From Streptomyces davaonensis JCM 4913 (GTDB taxonomy: Bacteria > Actinomycetota > Actinomycetes > Streptomycetales > Streptomycetaceae), in NCBI RefSeq assembly GCF_000349325.1, contig NC_020504.1:4870053-4934052 (forward strand): 64,000 bases of DNA. Reading direction: 5' to 3'. Of this stretch, positions 50,067 to 58,121 are shown in pieces. A program made the position numbers and the translations under genes. The notes beneath the pieces are model-generated. The model was given only the letters and a program-made list of their open reading frames with translations, was not told the origin of the DNA and did no database searches. How positions within the stretch are numbered: the stretch's first letter is position 1; each line of letters begins with the position of its first letter.

Positions 50067-50657
50067 TCAGGCCGCCTTTCGCAGCCCCCCGAACACCACC
50101 TGCACCACGGCGTCGGCGACCTCGCGCTCGCCCATGCCCCGGCCGTCCGGCCGGTACCACTCCACGATGGAGTTGATCATCCCGAAGACCAGCCGGGTGG
50201 CGAGCCGCACCTCCACGTCCCCGCGCAGGTCCCCGTCGGCGGCCGCCGCCTTCAGCAGCTCGGCGACCTCGTGGTCGAAGTCGCGGCGCCGCTCCAGCGC
50301 CCACCGCTCGGTGTCGGTGTTGCCGCGCACCCGCAGCAGCAGCGTCACATAGGGCAGCTCGGTTATCAGCACCTCGACCATGCGCCGCACGACGTGCTCC
50401 AGGCGGTCCGAGGCGCGCCCCACACGCGCGTGCTCCTCGTCGAGGATGCCGAACAGCCCGTCCAGGGCCCGGCTCACGGCGCGGCGCAGCAGCTCCTCCT
50501 TGCCGGAGACGTGGTGGTAGATCGACGACTTGGAGATCCCGGCGGCCCTGGAGAGATGCTCCATGGAGGTGCCGTCGTAGCCGCGTTCGTTGAAGACCCC
50601 GACGGCGACCGACAGCAGCGTCTCAGGGGTGTACGTGTCGCGCTTGGCGGTGGTCAT
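50067..50657 (-). CDS. TetR/AcrR family regulator
   Basis: 196 residues from the ATG at 50657 (MTTAKRDTYTPETLLSVAVG). N-terminal TetR DNA-binding domain: VFNERGYDGTSMEHLSRAAG then ISKSSIYHHVSGKEELLRRA. The C-terminal ligand-binding domain is helical (TLLLRVRGNTDTERWALERR, ATRLVFGMINSIVEWYRPDG). Its ATG overlaps the paaH stop (ATGA), so it is co-expressed with paaH. The 20-bp palindrome upstream of paaH is its probable operator, and a related one occurs in the bkd promoter. The ligand may be phenylacetyl-CoA or an acyl-CoA. Confidence 0.92.
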   Translation of the reverse strand: MTTAKRDTYTPETLLSVAVGVFNERGYDGTSMEHLSRAAGISKSSIYHHVSGKEELLRRAVSRALDGLFGILDEEHARVGRASDRLEHVVRRMVEVLITELPYVTLLLRVRGNTDTERWALERRRDFDHEVAELLKAAAADGDLRGDVEVRLATRLVFGMINSIVEWYRPDGRGMGEREVADAVVQVVFGGLRKAA

Positions 50658-52180
50658 GAGCCGCTGCCCTCCCGCTTGTCGGTGGCGTAGGCGTGCCGGT
50701 ACAGCGCGAGGGAGGGCGCGTACCGCCCGGAGGGGTCGCGCAGGTGCAGGTCGTCGAGGAGGGCGTAGGCCCAGTTGCGGCCGAGCCGGCGGCTCCACTC
50801 GAAGGGGCCGAGCGGGTAGTTGACGCCGAGCCGCATGGCTGTGTCGATGTCCTCCTCGGTGGCCACGCCCTTGGCGACGGCGTCATGGGCGAGGTCGACG
50901 ATCCGGGCGACCGTACGGGCGACGATCATGCCGGGCACGTCCCCGATGACGCTGACCTGCTTGCCGAGCGCCTGGAACAGGCCGATGGCCTCGGCGAGGG
51001 TCTGCGGGGAGGTGTCCTGGGAGGCGGACAGGGCGATCCGGGTGGCCCGGCGGTAGTCGAGCGCCAGGTCGAAATAGACAACGTCCCGGAACTCCACGGA
51101 GGTCTGCCCGTCGGCGAGCGCCAGCTGGCCGCCGCTGGGCAGGACCAGGCGGGTGCCGTGGTCCTCGTCCTCCTCGCGCACCGGGATACCCGCCTCGCGC
51201 AGCAGCGTGAGCAGTTCGGCGGCGGGGCCCAGGTCGCCCTCGGCGACGACATACGCGGGCGCGCGCTCCGGCTCGGCGGTGTGCGGTTCGGGGCGCTCGG
51301 CGGCCCCGAGCTCATCGGAGTAGTCGTACCAGCCGTGCCCGCTCTTGCGGCCCAGGCGGCCGGACTCCACCAGGCGGCGCTGGGCGAGGGAGGGCGTGAA
51401 GCGGACGTCCTGGAAGAAGGACTGCCACACGGAGTGGGTGACGGACTCGTTGACGTCCTGGCCGATCAGGTCGGTCAGTTCGAAGGCGCCCATCTTGAAG
51501 CCGCCGCACTCGCGCAGCACGGCGTCGATGGTGGCGGGGTCGGCGCCCTGGGCCTCGTAGACGGCGAAGGCCTCGGCGTAGAAGGGCCGCGCGATGCGGT
51601 TGACGATGAAGCCCGGGGTGTCGGCGCAGGCGACCGGCGTCTTGCCCCAGGCGCGGGCCGTCTCGTACGCGTGCGTGGCCGAGGTGACGTCGGTCGCGAA
51701 CCCGGAGACCACCTCGACCAGCGGCAGCAGCGGGGCCGGGTTGAAGAAGTGCAGGCCCACGAAGCGGCCGGGGTTCGCGAGGGCGCCGCCGATGGCGGTG
51801 ACGGAGAGGGAGGAGGTGTTGGTGGCGAGCAGACAGTCGTCGTCGACGACCTCCTCCAGGGCCCGGAACAGTTCCTGCTTGATGTCCAGGCGCTCCAGGA
51901 CGGCCTCGATCACCAGGCCGCAGTCGGCGAGGTCGGTGAGCGCCTCGGCGGGCATCAGCCGGGCCCGGGCGGCGACCCGGTCGGCGTCGCTGAGCCGGTC
52001 CTTCTCGACCAGCCGGTCGAGGCGGGCGCCGATCGCGTCGGCCGCCTCCCGCGCCTTGCCGGGCACGGCGTCGTACAGCCGCACGGGGTGGCCTGCGATC
52101 AGTGCGACCTGGGCGATGCCCTGGCCCATGGTGCCGGTGCCGACGACGGCCACGGGGCTGCTGAGGTCGATTGCTGTCAT
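50654..52180 (-). CDS. paaH: 3-hydroxyacyl-CoA dehydrogenase (PaaH-like)
   Basis: 508 residues, GTG/ATG start at 52180 (MTAIDLSSPVAVVGTGTMGQ). NAD+-binding motif VAVVGTGTMGQGIAQVALIA, then LATNTSSLSVTAIGGALANP and RFVGLHFFNPAPLLPLVEVV, typical of HAD enzymes. Two C-terminal 3HCDH domains are present (about 185-285 and 405-500), the second with GVNYPLGPFEWSRRLGRNWA. This two-domain form is the PaaH type of phenylacetate degradation, oxidising 3-hydroxyadipyl-CoA. Genomic context with PaaN supports that role, but other acyl-CoA substrates are possible. It is followed by tetR in an ATGA overlap. Confidence 0.88.
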   Translation of the reverse strand: MTAIDLSSPVAVVGTGTMGQGIAQVALIAGHPVRLYDAVPGKAREAADAIGARLDRLVEKDRLSDADRVAARARLMPAEALTDLADCGLVIEAVLERLDIKQELFRALEEVVDDDCLLATNTSSLSVTAIGGALANPGRFVGLHFFNPAPLLPLVEVVSGFATDVTSATHAYETARAWGKTPVACADTPGFIVNRIARPFYAEAFAVYEAQGADPATIDAVLRECGGFKMGAFELTDLIGQDVNESVTHSVWQSFFQDVRFTPSLAQRRLVESGRLGRKSGHGWYDYSDELGAAERPEPHTAEPERAPAYVVAEGDLGPAAELLTLLREAGIPVREEDEDHGTRLVLPSGGQLALADGQTSVEFRDVVYFDLALDYRRATRIALSASQDTSPQTLAEAIGLFQALGKQVSVIGDVPGMIVARTVARIVDLAHDAVAKGVATEEDIDTAMRLGVNYPLGPFEWSRRLGRNWAYALLDDLHLRDPSGRYAPSLALYRHAYATDKREGSGS

Positions 52181-52231
52181 GTCCGCGATCCTCCCGCACG
52201 GGGTTTTCCACAGATGCGGCGGACCCCCTTG

Positions 52232-52251
52232 AACCGACCGATCGTTCGGTT
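52232..52251. promoter_or_regulatory. 20-bp TetR operator between paaH and paaN
   Basis: AACCGACCGATCGTTCGGTT is an inverted repeat AACCGA-N-CGATCG-N-TCGGTT with only the two N positions breaking symmetry. It lies 52 bases upstream of paaH and 88 bases upstream of paaN, in the divergent promoter region. Confidence 0.8.
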
Positions 52252-52294
52252 ACTCTAACTCTGACTGGCTGTTCCTGCCCATGTTTCTGCCAGG

Positions 52295-52320
52295 TCATGA
52301 ACTCGACGAAGAGTTCTTGA
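52295..52320. promoter_or_regulatory. Inverted repeat in the paaN leader
   Basis: TCATGAACTC (52295-52304) and GAGTTCTTGA (52311-52320) pair with one mismatch around a 6-base loop, 19 bases before the paaN ATG. It could be an RNA hairpin affecting the ribosome site (AGGAG, 52324-52328) or a second operator. Confidence 0.5.
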
Positions 52321-52339
52321 GACTAGGAGTTGGTCCCGC

Positions 52340-54031
52340 ATGGCCGCCGCCCTCACCCCCCACGACCTGATCGCCAAGCACCGGCCCACCCTCGACCAGG
52401 CGCTGGAAGCGATCCGCACGCGCGCGTACTGGTCCCCGCACCCCGAGCACCCCAAGGCCTACGGCGAGAACGGCAGCCTGGACATGGCGGCGGGCAAGGC
52501 CGCCTTCGACGCCCTCCTCGGCACCCGGATCGACCTCGGCCAGCCCGGCACCGACGGCTGGGTGGGCGGCGAGGTCTCCCCGTACGGCCTGGCGCTGGGC
52601 GTGGAGTACCCGCACGCGGACGTGGACGTGCTGCTGCCCGCCATGAGGGCCGGACAGCGGGCCTGGCGGGACGCGGGCGCGGAGATCCGCGCGGTGGTCT
52701 GCGTGGAGATCCTCAAGCGGATCAGCGACCGCACCCACGAGTTCGCGCACGCGGTCATGCACACCTCGGGCCAGGCGTTCATGATGGCGTTCCAGGCAGG
52801 CGGCCCGCACGCGCAGGACCGCGGCCTGGAGGCCGTGGCGTACGCGTATGTGGAGCAGGTCCGCACGCCCGACACCGCGGAGTGGACCAAGCCGCAGGGC
52901 AAGAAGGACCCGCTCGCGCTGACCAAGGCGTTCACGGCGGTACCGCGCGGGATCGCGCTGATGATCGGCTGCAACACCTTCCCCACCTGGAACGGCTACC
53001 CGGGCCTGTTCGCCTCGCTCGCCACGGGCAACGCGGTGCTGGTGAAGCCGCACCCGCGCGCGGTGCTGCCGCTCGCGCTCACCGTGCAGGTCGCGCGCGA
53101 GGTGCTCGCCGAGGCCGGGTTCGACCCGAACCTGGTCGCGCTGGCCGCCGAGCGGCCCGGTGAGGGCATCGCCAAGACGCTCGCCGTGCGGTCCGAGATC
53201 CGGATCATCGACTACACCGGTTCGACCGCCTTCGGCGACTGGCTGGAGGCCAACGCCCGCCAGGCGCAGGTCTACACGGAGAAGGCCGGCGTCAACACGG
53301 TGCTCGTGGAGTCCACCGACAACTACAAGGGCATGCTGTCCAACCTGGCGTTCTCGCTGTCGCTGTACAGCGGGCAGATGTGCACGACGCCGCAGAACCT
53401 GCTGATCCCCCGGGACGGCATCCGCACCGAGGACGGGCCGCGGACGTACGACGAGGTCGTCGCGGACATCGCCCGCGCGGTGGACGGACTCCTCGGTGAC
53501 GACGCCCGCGCGAACGCGCTGCTCGGCGCGATCGTCAACCCGGACGTCAAGGCACGCCTCGAGGCCGCGGCGGGACTGGGTGAAGTCGCCCTCGCATCCC
53601 GCGAGGTGGCGAACCCGGACTTCCCCGATGCGGTCGTCCGCACGCCGGTCATCGTCAAGCTGGACGGGGCCAAGCCGGACGACGAGGCCGCGTACATGAA
53701 CGAGTGCTTCGGCCCGGTGTCCTTCGCGGTGGCCATGGACTCCGCCGCGGACGCGGTGTCGCTGCTGCGGCGGACGGTTCGGGACAAGGGTGCGATGACG
53801 GTCGGGGCGTACACCGTCGACTCCGAGGTCGAGCAGGCGGTGCAGGAGGTCTGTCTGGAGGAAGCGGCGCAGTTGTCGCTGAATCTGACGGGCGGGGTGT
53901 ACGTCAACCAGACCGCGGCCTTCTCCGACTTCCACGGCTCGGGCGGCAACCCGGCGGCCAACGCGGCGCTGTGCGACGGGGCGTTCGTCGCGAACCGCTT
54001 CCGCGTGGTCGAGGTTCGGCGGGAGGCCTAA
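52340..54031 (+). CDS. paaN: Phenylacetic acid degradation protein PaaN (aldehyde dehydrogenase superfamily)
   Basis: 563 residues, ATG at 52340 with AGGAG 11 bases upstream. It begins MAAALTPHDLIAKHRPTLDQ. The ALDH body is seen from residue 180: VPRGIALMIGCNTFPTWNGY (NAD(P) region), GNAVLVKPHPRAVLPLALTV, and SLYSGQMCTTPQNLLIPRDG with the catalytic Cys. The end GGVYVNQTAAFSDFHGSGGN is characteristic of the actinobacterial PaaN/ALDH branch. The enzyme is expected to oxidise the ring-cleaved semialdehyde of phenylacetyl-CoA catabolism, but it lacks the MaoC hydratase domain of Gram-negative PaaZ. It is divergent from paaH, and its stop shares CTAA with the rRNA methyltransferase stop. Confidence 0.9.
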   Translation: MAAALTPHDLIAKHRPTLDQALEAIRTRAYWSPHPEHPKAYGENGSLDMAAGKAAFDALLGTRIDLGQPGTDGWVGGEVSPYGLALGVEYPHADVDVLLPAMRAGQRAWRDAGAEIRAVVCVEILKRISDRTHEFAHAVMHTSGQAFMMAFQAGGPHAQDRGLEAVAYAYVEQVRTPDTAEWTKPQGKKDPLALTKAFTAVPRGIALMIGCNTFPTWNGYPGLFASLATGNAVLVKPHPRAVLPLALTVQVAREVLAEAGFDPNLVALAAERPGEGIAKTLAVRSEIRIIDYTGSTAFGDWLEANARQAQVYTEKAGVNTVLVESTDNYKGMLSNLAFSLSLYSGQMCTTPQNLLIPRDGIRTEDGPRTYDEVVADIARAVDGLLGDDARANALLGAIVNPDVKARLEAAAGLGEVALASREVANPDFPDAVVRTPVIVKLDGAKPDDEAAYMNECFGPVSFAVAMDSAADAVSLLRRTVRDKGAMTVGAYTVDSEVEQAVQEVCLEEAAQLSLNLTGGVYVNQTAAFSDFHGSGGNPAANAALCDGAFVANRFRVVEVRREA

Positions 54032-54771
54032 GAACCCCTGAAGGCACTCCAGTGGTAGAGCGTCATTCCTACGCTCGTCGCCAGGTTGTAGCTGCTCACC
54101 TGCGGGCGCATCGGTAGCGCCAGCAGGTGGTCGGCTCGTTCGCGGACCTCTGGTGAGAGGCCGCTGCGTTCTGAGCCGAAGGCGAGGACGGCGTCATCCG
54201 GGAGTTTCACGTCCCGGATGTCGTCGCCCTCGGGGTCCAGGGCGAAGAGGGGGCCGCTCGGGAGTTCCTCCGGTGTGAGGCGTTCCACCGCTGTCGCGAA
54301 GTGGAGGCCCGCGCCGCCTCGTACGACCGTGGGGTGCCAGGGGTCCAGCGTGCCGGTGGTGATGACGCCCGTCGCGCCGAAGCCCGCGGCCAGGCGGATG
54401 ACCGCACCCGCGTTGCCGAGGTTGCGGGGGTGGTCGAGGAGGACCACCGGGGTGGGGCGCGGCCTCGCCGCCAACCGCTCCAGATTCGCCGCGCGGGACG
54501 GACGTACCGCCAGGGCCGCTACGGCTGTGGGGTGCGGGCGCGGGACCAGGGCGCGGTACGTCTCCTCCGGGACCTCCGTGAGGAGGGTGGACAGACGGTC
54601 GCGTACGTCGGGGGCCAGTTCGTCGGCCAGCGCGAGGGTCGCTTCCCGGTCCGTCGCCACCGCCACCGGGATCTCCGCCCCGAAACGCACCGCGTGCTTG
54701 AGGGCGTGGAAGCCGTCCAGGAGTACGGCCGTGCCGGCGAGGCGGTGCCAGGTGGTGACGGGGGTGGTCAT
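54028..54771 (-). CDS. TrmH/SpoU family RNA 2'-O-methyltransferase
   Basis: 247 residues from the ATG at 54771 (MTTPVTTWHRLAGTAVLLDG). The N-terminal 100 residues form a short RNA-binding or partner domain. The SPOUT knot follows: PTPVVLLDHPRNLGNAGAVI with Asn-Arg motif 1, GATGVITTGTLDPWHPTVVR and LAFGSERSGLSPEVRERADH (motif 2), then LPMRPQVSSYNLATSVGMTL (motif 3 with the Ser-Asn pair). It uses SAM to methylate a ribose of rRNA or tRNA; the target nucleotide cannot be told. Start overlaps the HTTM stop (ATGA). Confidence 0.9.
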   Translation of the reverse strand: MTTPVTTWHRLAGTAVLLDGFHALKHAVRFGAEIPVAVATDREATLALADELAPDVRDRLSTLLTEVPEETYRALVPRPHPTAVAALAVRPSRAANLERLAARPRPTPVVLLDHPRNLGNAGAVIRLAAGFGATGVITTGTLDPWHPTVVRGGAGLHFATAVERLTPEELPSGPLFALDPEGDDIRDVKLPDDAVLAFGSERSGLSPEVRERADHLLALPMRPQVSSYNLATSVGMTLYHWSAFRGS

Positions 54772-55991
54772 GGAGCGGAGCCTACGTGGGTCTGCTCCGG
54801 GCTCTCGGGGTTGTCGGGGTTCGCGGGGTTCTCCGGGCTGCGGGGCTCGGGCAGTGCCATGTCGCCGCCCTTGCGTGGGCCCGGCAGCCGGGCCGGTATC
54901 CGGGCCGCCCAGGCGCCCAGGCGGCGCAGGAAGGTCGTCGGCAGGAAGACCGCGTCCGCCGCGATCATCGCCAGCGAGAAGAACGGCAGGCCGAGGACGA
55001 CCGCGATCACCGCGTGCTCGAACATCATCGCGGCCAGCAGGACGTTCTTGACCCGCCGGTTGAACAGCGTGAACGGAAAGGCGACCTGGACCAGGACCGT
55101 CCCGTACGTCACCAGCATCACCATGACGCCGCTGGCCGAGAGGGCGTCGGCGAGGGCCGGCCAGGGGGAGAAGTAGTCCAGGTGCAGGGGGTAGTAGACG
55201 GCGGTGCCGTCCTGCCAGCGGGAGCCCTGGATCTTGTACCAGCCCGCGGTGGCGTAGATCAGACAGGCCTCGGCCATGATCACGAGCAGGGCGCCGTTGT
55301 GCACGATGTTCGCGATCACATCGAGCAGGACGCGCGGCTCGGCGGTGCGCGCGAAACGCCCGACCAGCCACCACACGGCCAGCGCGATCCACACGGTCCA
55401 CAGGATCAGCGGCACGGTCCGGTCGCCGTCGAGCCGGCCCGCGAGACCGGCCATGATCAGGACCAGACCGAGCACGCCCCACAGGACCGGACCCACGCGG
55501 TCGGTCCTGTCCCCCGTGCGTTCCGCTCTGCGCGCGTCCAGCGACCAGACCCGGCCGCAGCGGGTGAAGACCAGGTAGATCGACATCAGGTGCAGGACGT
55601 TGTCGCCGCCGTCGCCCATGAAGATGGACCGGTTCTGGAGCGACAGCACCCCGACCATGAACAGCACGGACATCGTGCGGGTCCGCCAGCCGAGCAGCAG
55701 CAGGACGGCGAAGAGGACGGCGAGGGCGTAGACCAGCTCGAACCAGAGCCGGCCGTCGGTCCAGATCAGGGCCGTGAAGGCGCCGTTCGCGGTGATCAGC
55801 TGCTCGGCGAGCGCGAAGTTCCAGGGGCCGTCGGGGCCGTACAGCTCATGGCGGTGGGGCAGCTCGCGCAGCAGGAAGAGCAGCCAGGTCGCGGCGAAGC
55901 CGATCCGGACCACGGCCGTCTGGTACGGGCCGAGCGCGGACTCGGTGACCCGGGCGATGCCCGCGGAGAGGCAGAGGGCGACACGGTTCAT
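54768..55991 (-). CDS. HTTM-domain membrane protein
   Basis: 407 residues from the ATG at 55991 (MNRVALCLSAGIARVTESAL). Multiple membrane helices with HTTM (horizontally transferred transmembrane; vitamin-K-dependent carboxylase-like) signatures: TAVVRIGFAATWLLFLLREL, FMGDGGDNVLHLMSIYLVFT, YATAGWYKIQGSRWQDGTAV and the final SRWQDGTAVYYPLHLDYFSP. These proteins are related to vitamin K gamma-carboxylase but no biochemical role is known for actinobacterial members. Overlaps the DUF5819 gene (ATGA). The two are a conserved Streptomyces pair. Confidence 0.9.
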   Translation of the reverse strand: MNRVALCLSAGIARVTESALGPYQTAVVRIGFAATWLLFLLRELPHRHELYGPDGPWNFALAEQLITANGAFTALIWTDGRLWFELVYALAVLFAVLLLLGWRTRTMSVLFMVGVLSLQNRSIFMGDGGDNVLHLMSIYLVFTRCGRVWSLDARRAERTGDRTDRVGPVLWGVLGLVLIMAGLAGRLDGDRTVPLILWTVWIALAVWWLVGRFARTAEPRVLLDVIANIVHNGALLVIMAEACLIYATAGWYKIQGSRWQDGTAVYYPLHLDYFSPWPALADALSASGVMVMLVTYGTVLVQVAFPFTLFNRRVKNVLLAAMMFEHAVIAVVLGLPFFSLAMIAADAVFLPTTFLRRLGAWAARIPARLPGPRKGGDMALPEPRSPENPANPDNPESPEQTHVGSAP

Positions 55992-56695
55992 GCCCGGTCC
56001 CCCTCGGCCCCGTCCACTGCCTCGTCCTCGGGCAGCTCCCACCAGGGCAGCTCCCGGTACACCGGGTTGTCCGGCACCTTTTCCTCGCTCCACTCGGGAG
56101 GCTGCACGTTCGTGGTCCGCGAGCGGACCTGGACGCGCTGCACGACCCCGCCGGGTCCGGCCGCGTCCTCGCGGTCGAGGCGCAGGACCACGATGCGGCG
56201 TAGGTAGGACTCGGCCAGATCGCCGCGCAGGCCCACCGGGCGGTTGTCCTCGTCGTGCGTGGCGACCAGGAAGTCCCAGGCCCGGCGCAGCTCGTTCTGC
56301 TGGGTGTGGCTCGGCAGCAGGTTGCCGTCGATGTCCCGGCCGTCCTGGGCGGACAGGTCGTACCAGCCGGTGGTGCGCATCCCGCCGTCCGCCTCGCGGA
56401 TCTCGGCGCGGACCTCCACGGCGATGTTCTGCTGGAGCGGATTGGGCGCGAAGAGCTTCCAGTTCTGCTCGAACTCCGGATAGATCCAGTCCTCGATCGC
56501 CGAGCCGTGCTGCTTGCTGACCGTGTTGGAGGGGGCGACGTGCAGGAAGACCATGCCGATGTGGACACAGACGGCGACCGCTACGACGGCGAGGGCGAGG
56601 GCGGCGGCGATCTGGTAGCGCAGGGAGAGCGCGGCCACACCGCTGCGGGGCTCCGGCCCGTGCCGGGCCTCGCCCACTGCGTCGTACGCGTCCAT
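55988..56695 (-). CDS. DUF5819 family membrane-anchored protein
   Basis: 235 residues (MDAYDAVGEARHGPEPRSGV). One N-terminal membrane helix (IAAALALAVVAVAVCVHIGM) then an extracytoplasmic domain with FLHVAPSNTVSKQHGSAIED and EFEQNWKLFAPNPLQQNIAV, the signature of DUF5819, which is almost always next to an HTTM gene. The partner protein is inferred to work with the HTTM protein at the membrane. No catalytic motif is known. First gene of the DUF5819-HTTM-SpoU operon. Confidence 0.9.
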   Translation of the reverse strand: MDAYDAVGEARHGPEPRSGVAALSLRYQIAAALALAVVAVAVCVHIGMVFLHVAPSNTVSKQHGSAIEDWIYPEFEQNWKLFAPNPLQQNIAVEVRAEIREADGGMRTTGWYDLSAQDGRDIDGNLLPSHTQQNELRRAWDFLVATHDEDNRPVGLRGDLAESYLRRIVVLRLDREDAAGPGGVVQRVQVRSRTTNVQPPEWSEEKVPDNPVYRELPWWELPEDEAVDGAEGDRA

Positions 56696-56818
56696 TCCGC
56701 CCCGTTCCCCGATGTCGGTCGACGGCAGAACCTCCCCCGGGCGGCCCTGCCTCGGGGGGACACCTTACGGCGCTCGGCTCACGGCAAGGTCACGTCTGCG
56801 GAGCGGTTGGTGCGGGCC

Positions 56819-56885
56819 GAAGATCCACTGGTGAGAGGGGTGAAGATCCATGGGAAAGGGGGTGAAGATCCAGAAGAAGATCCCC
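56819..56885. repeat. Short GAAGATCC direct repeats upstream of the acyl-CoA dehydrogenase
   Basis: GAAGATCC occurs four times between 56819 and 56885 (for example in GGTGAAGATCC twice), at spacings of about 20 to 25 bases. They are outside any gene and might be regulator-binding sites or simple slippage products. Confidence 0.5.
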
Positions 56886-56906
56886 GGTCCGGGCGTTCCC
56901 TTCTTC

Positions 56907-56920
56907 TAGAACCTGTTCTA
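56907..56920. promoter_or_regulatory. KstR-like operator
   Basis: TAGAACCTGTTCTA fits the KstR consensus TNNAACNNGTTNNA perfectly and is palindromic except for its two central bases. KstR represses cholesterol and related lipid catabolic genes in mycobacteria and rhodococci, and Streptomyces has orthologues. It lies 58 bases upstream of the dehydrogenase start. Confidence 0.8.
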
Positions 56921-56923
56921 TCT

Positions 56924-56936
56924 TGACGCACCGTCA
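56924..56936. promoter_or_regulatory. Second palindrome TGACG-CAC-CGTCA
   Basis: TGACGCACCGTCA has perfect 5-bp arms and begins three bases after the KstR-like site. It may bind a second TetR-type repressor, or contain the -35 (TTGACG, 56923-56928) of the gene's promoter. Confidence 0.55.
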
Positions 56937-56977
56937 GATCTCTGTGAGCGGGACTCCGGGCACGGAAGGGCGGGACC

Positions 56978-58111
56978 GTGGACTTCACCTTCAGCGAGGA
57001 GCAGCAGGCGGCGGCCGAGGCGGCACGGGGGGTGTTCGCCGGGGTCGAGCCGGACGCCGTGCCGAGCCCCGCGCTCACCCGGGGCGCCGTGGCCGAGGAC
57101 TTCGACCGCGCGCTGTGGTCCCGGCTCGCCGACGCCGACCTGCTGAGCCTGCTGCTCGCCGAGGAGCACGGCGGCGCCGGCCTGGACGCCGTGGCGCTCT
57201 GTCTCGTGCTGCGCGAGGCGGCGGGAGTGCTGGCGCGGGTGCCGCTGCTGGAGCACAGCGCCGCACTGGCCGTCCTTCAGGCGTACGGCGGCCAGGACCT
57301 GGAGTCCGGGCTGCTCGCGCGGGCCGGGCGCGGCGAGGTCGCGCTGACGGTCGCCGCGCACGGCCGTACCGGGCACGACCCGGCCGAGCTGGCGGTGACG
57401 GCGCGCCGGGACGGTGCGGGGTGGGTGCTGGACGGTGCGCAGACGGCGGTGCCGTGGGCGTGCGACGCCGATCTCGTCGTCGTACCGGCGAGCGCGGACG
57501 GTGACCGGGCCGTGCTGGCGCTGGTGCCGAGGGAACAGGACGGGGTCGGCCTCGCCGAGCAGTACTCCACCACCGGGGAGCGGCTCGGGGAGCTGCGGCT
57601 CGACTCCGTGCGGCTCGCGGAGCGGGAGGTGGTGACGGCGGAGGGCGCCTGGGAGCGGCTGCGGGAGCTGCTGACGGTCGGGACGTGTGCGCTGGCGCTC
57701 GGGCTCGGGGACCGGGTGCTGCGGATGACCAGTGACTACACCGGCAAGCGGGAGCAGTTCGGCCACCCGCTCGCCACCTTCCAGGCGGTCGCCGTGCAGG
57801 CCGCAGACCGGTACATCGACCTGCGGGCCATGGAGGTCACCCTGTGGCAGGCCGCCTGGCGGATCACGGCGCGGGCGCCGGGGGCGCTGCCGGTCGCCGC
57901 GGATGTCGCCGTGGCCAAGATCTGGGCCGCGGAGGGGGTACGGCGGATCGTGCAGACGGCGCAGCATCTGCACGGAGGGTTCGGGGCCGACGTCGACTAT
58001 CCCCTGCACCGGTACCACGCCTGGGCCAAGCAGCTGGAACTGTCGCTCGGCCCGGCGGCGGCGCACGAGGAGGCGCTGGGGGACTTGCTGGCGGCGCATC
58101 CTCTGGGGTGA
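56978..58111 (+). CDS. Acyl-CoA dehydrogenase (377 aa, FadE-type)
   Basis: Starts with GTG at 56978 (MDFTFSEEQQAAAEAARGVF), which agrees with the canonical N-terminus. Helical N-domain, then the middle beta domain (LAEREVVTAEGAWERL), and a C-terminal helical domain with the conserved TSDYTGKREQFGHPLATFQA and AEGVRRIVQTAQHLHGGFGA. The usual Glu catalytic base is not obvious, since QLHGGFGADVDYPLHRYHAW has no EGT-type sequence, and the FAD/substrate loops are short. It therefore resembles one half of the alpha2beta2 FadE heteromers used for steroid-side-chain CoA esters, and the KstR-like operator upstream supports this. Its partner is not adjacent. Confidence 0.88.
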   Translation: MDFTFSEEQQAAAEAARGVFAGVEPDAVPSPALTRGAVAEDFDRALWSRLADADLLSLLLAEEHGGAGLDAVALCLVLREAAGVLARVPLLEHSAALAVLQAYGGQDLESGLLARAGRGEVALTVAAHGRTGHDPAELAVTARRDGAGWVLDGAQTAVPWACDADLVVVPASADGDRAVLALVPREQDGVGLAEQYSTTGERLGELRLDSVRLAEREVVTAEGAWERLRELLTVGTCALALGLGDRVLRMTSDYTGKREQFGHPLATFQAVAVQAADRYIDLRAMEVTLWQAAWRITARAPGALPVAADVAVAKIWAAEGVRRIVQTAQHLHGGFGADVDYPLHRYHAWAKQLELSLGPAAAHEEALGDLLAAHPLG

Positions 58112-58121
58112 GGCGTGCGGC

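Noticed and set aside
56819..56885. GAAGATCC direct repeats as a CRISPR-like or iteron structure
   Set aside because: The repeats are only 8 bases, irregularly spaced and limited to four copies.
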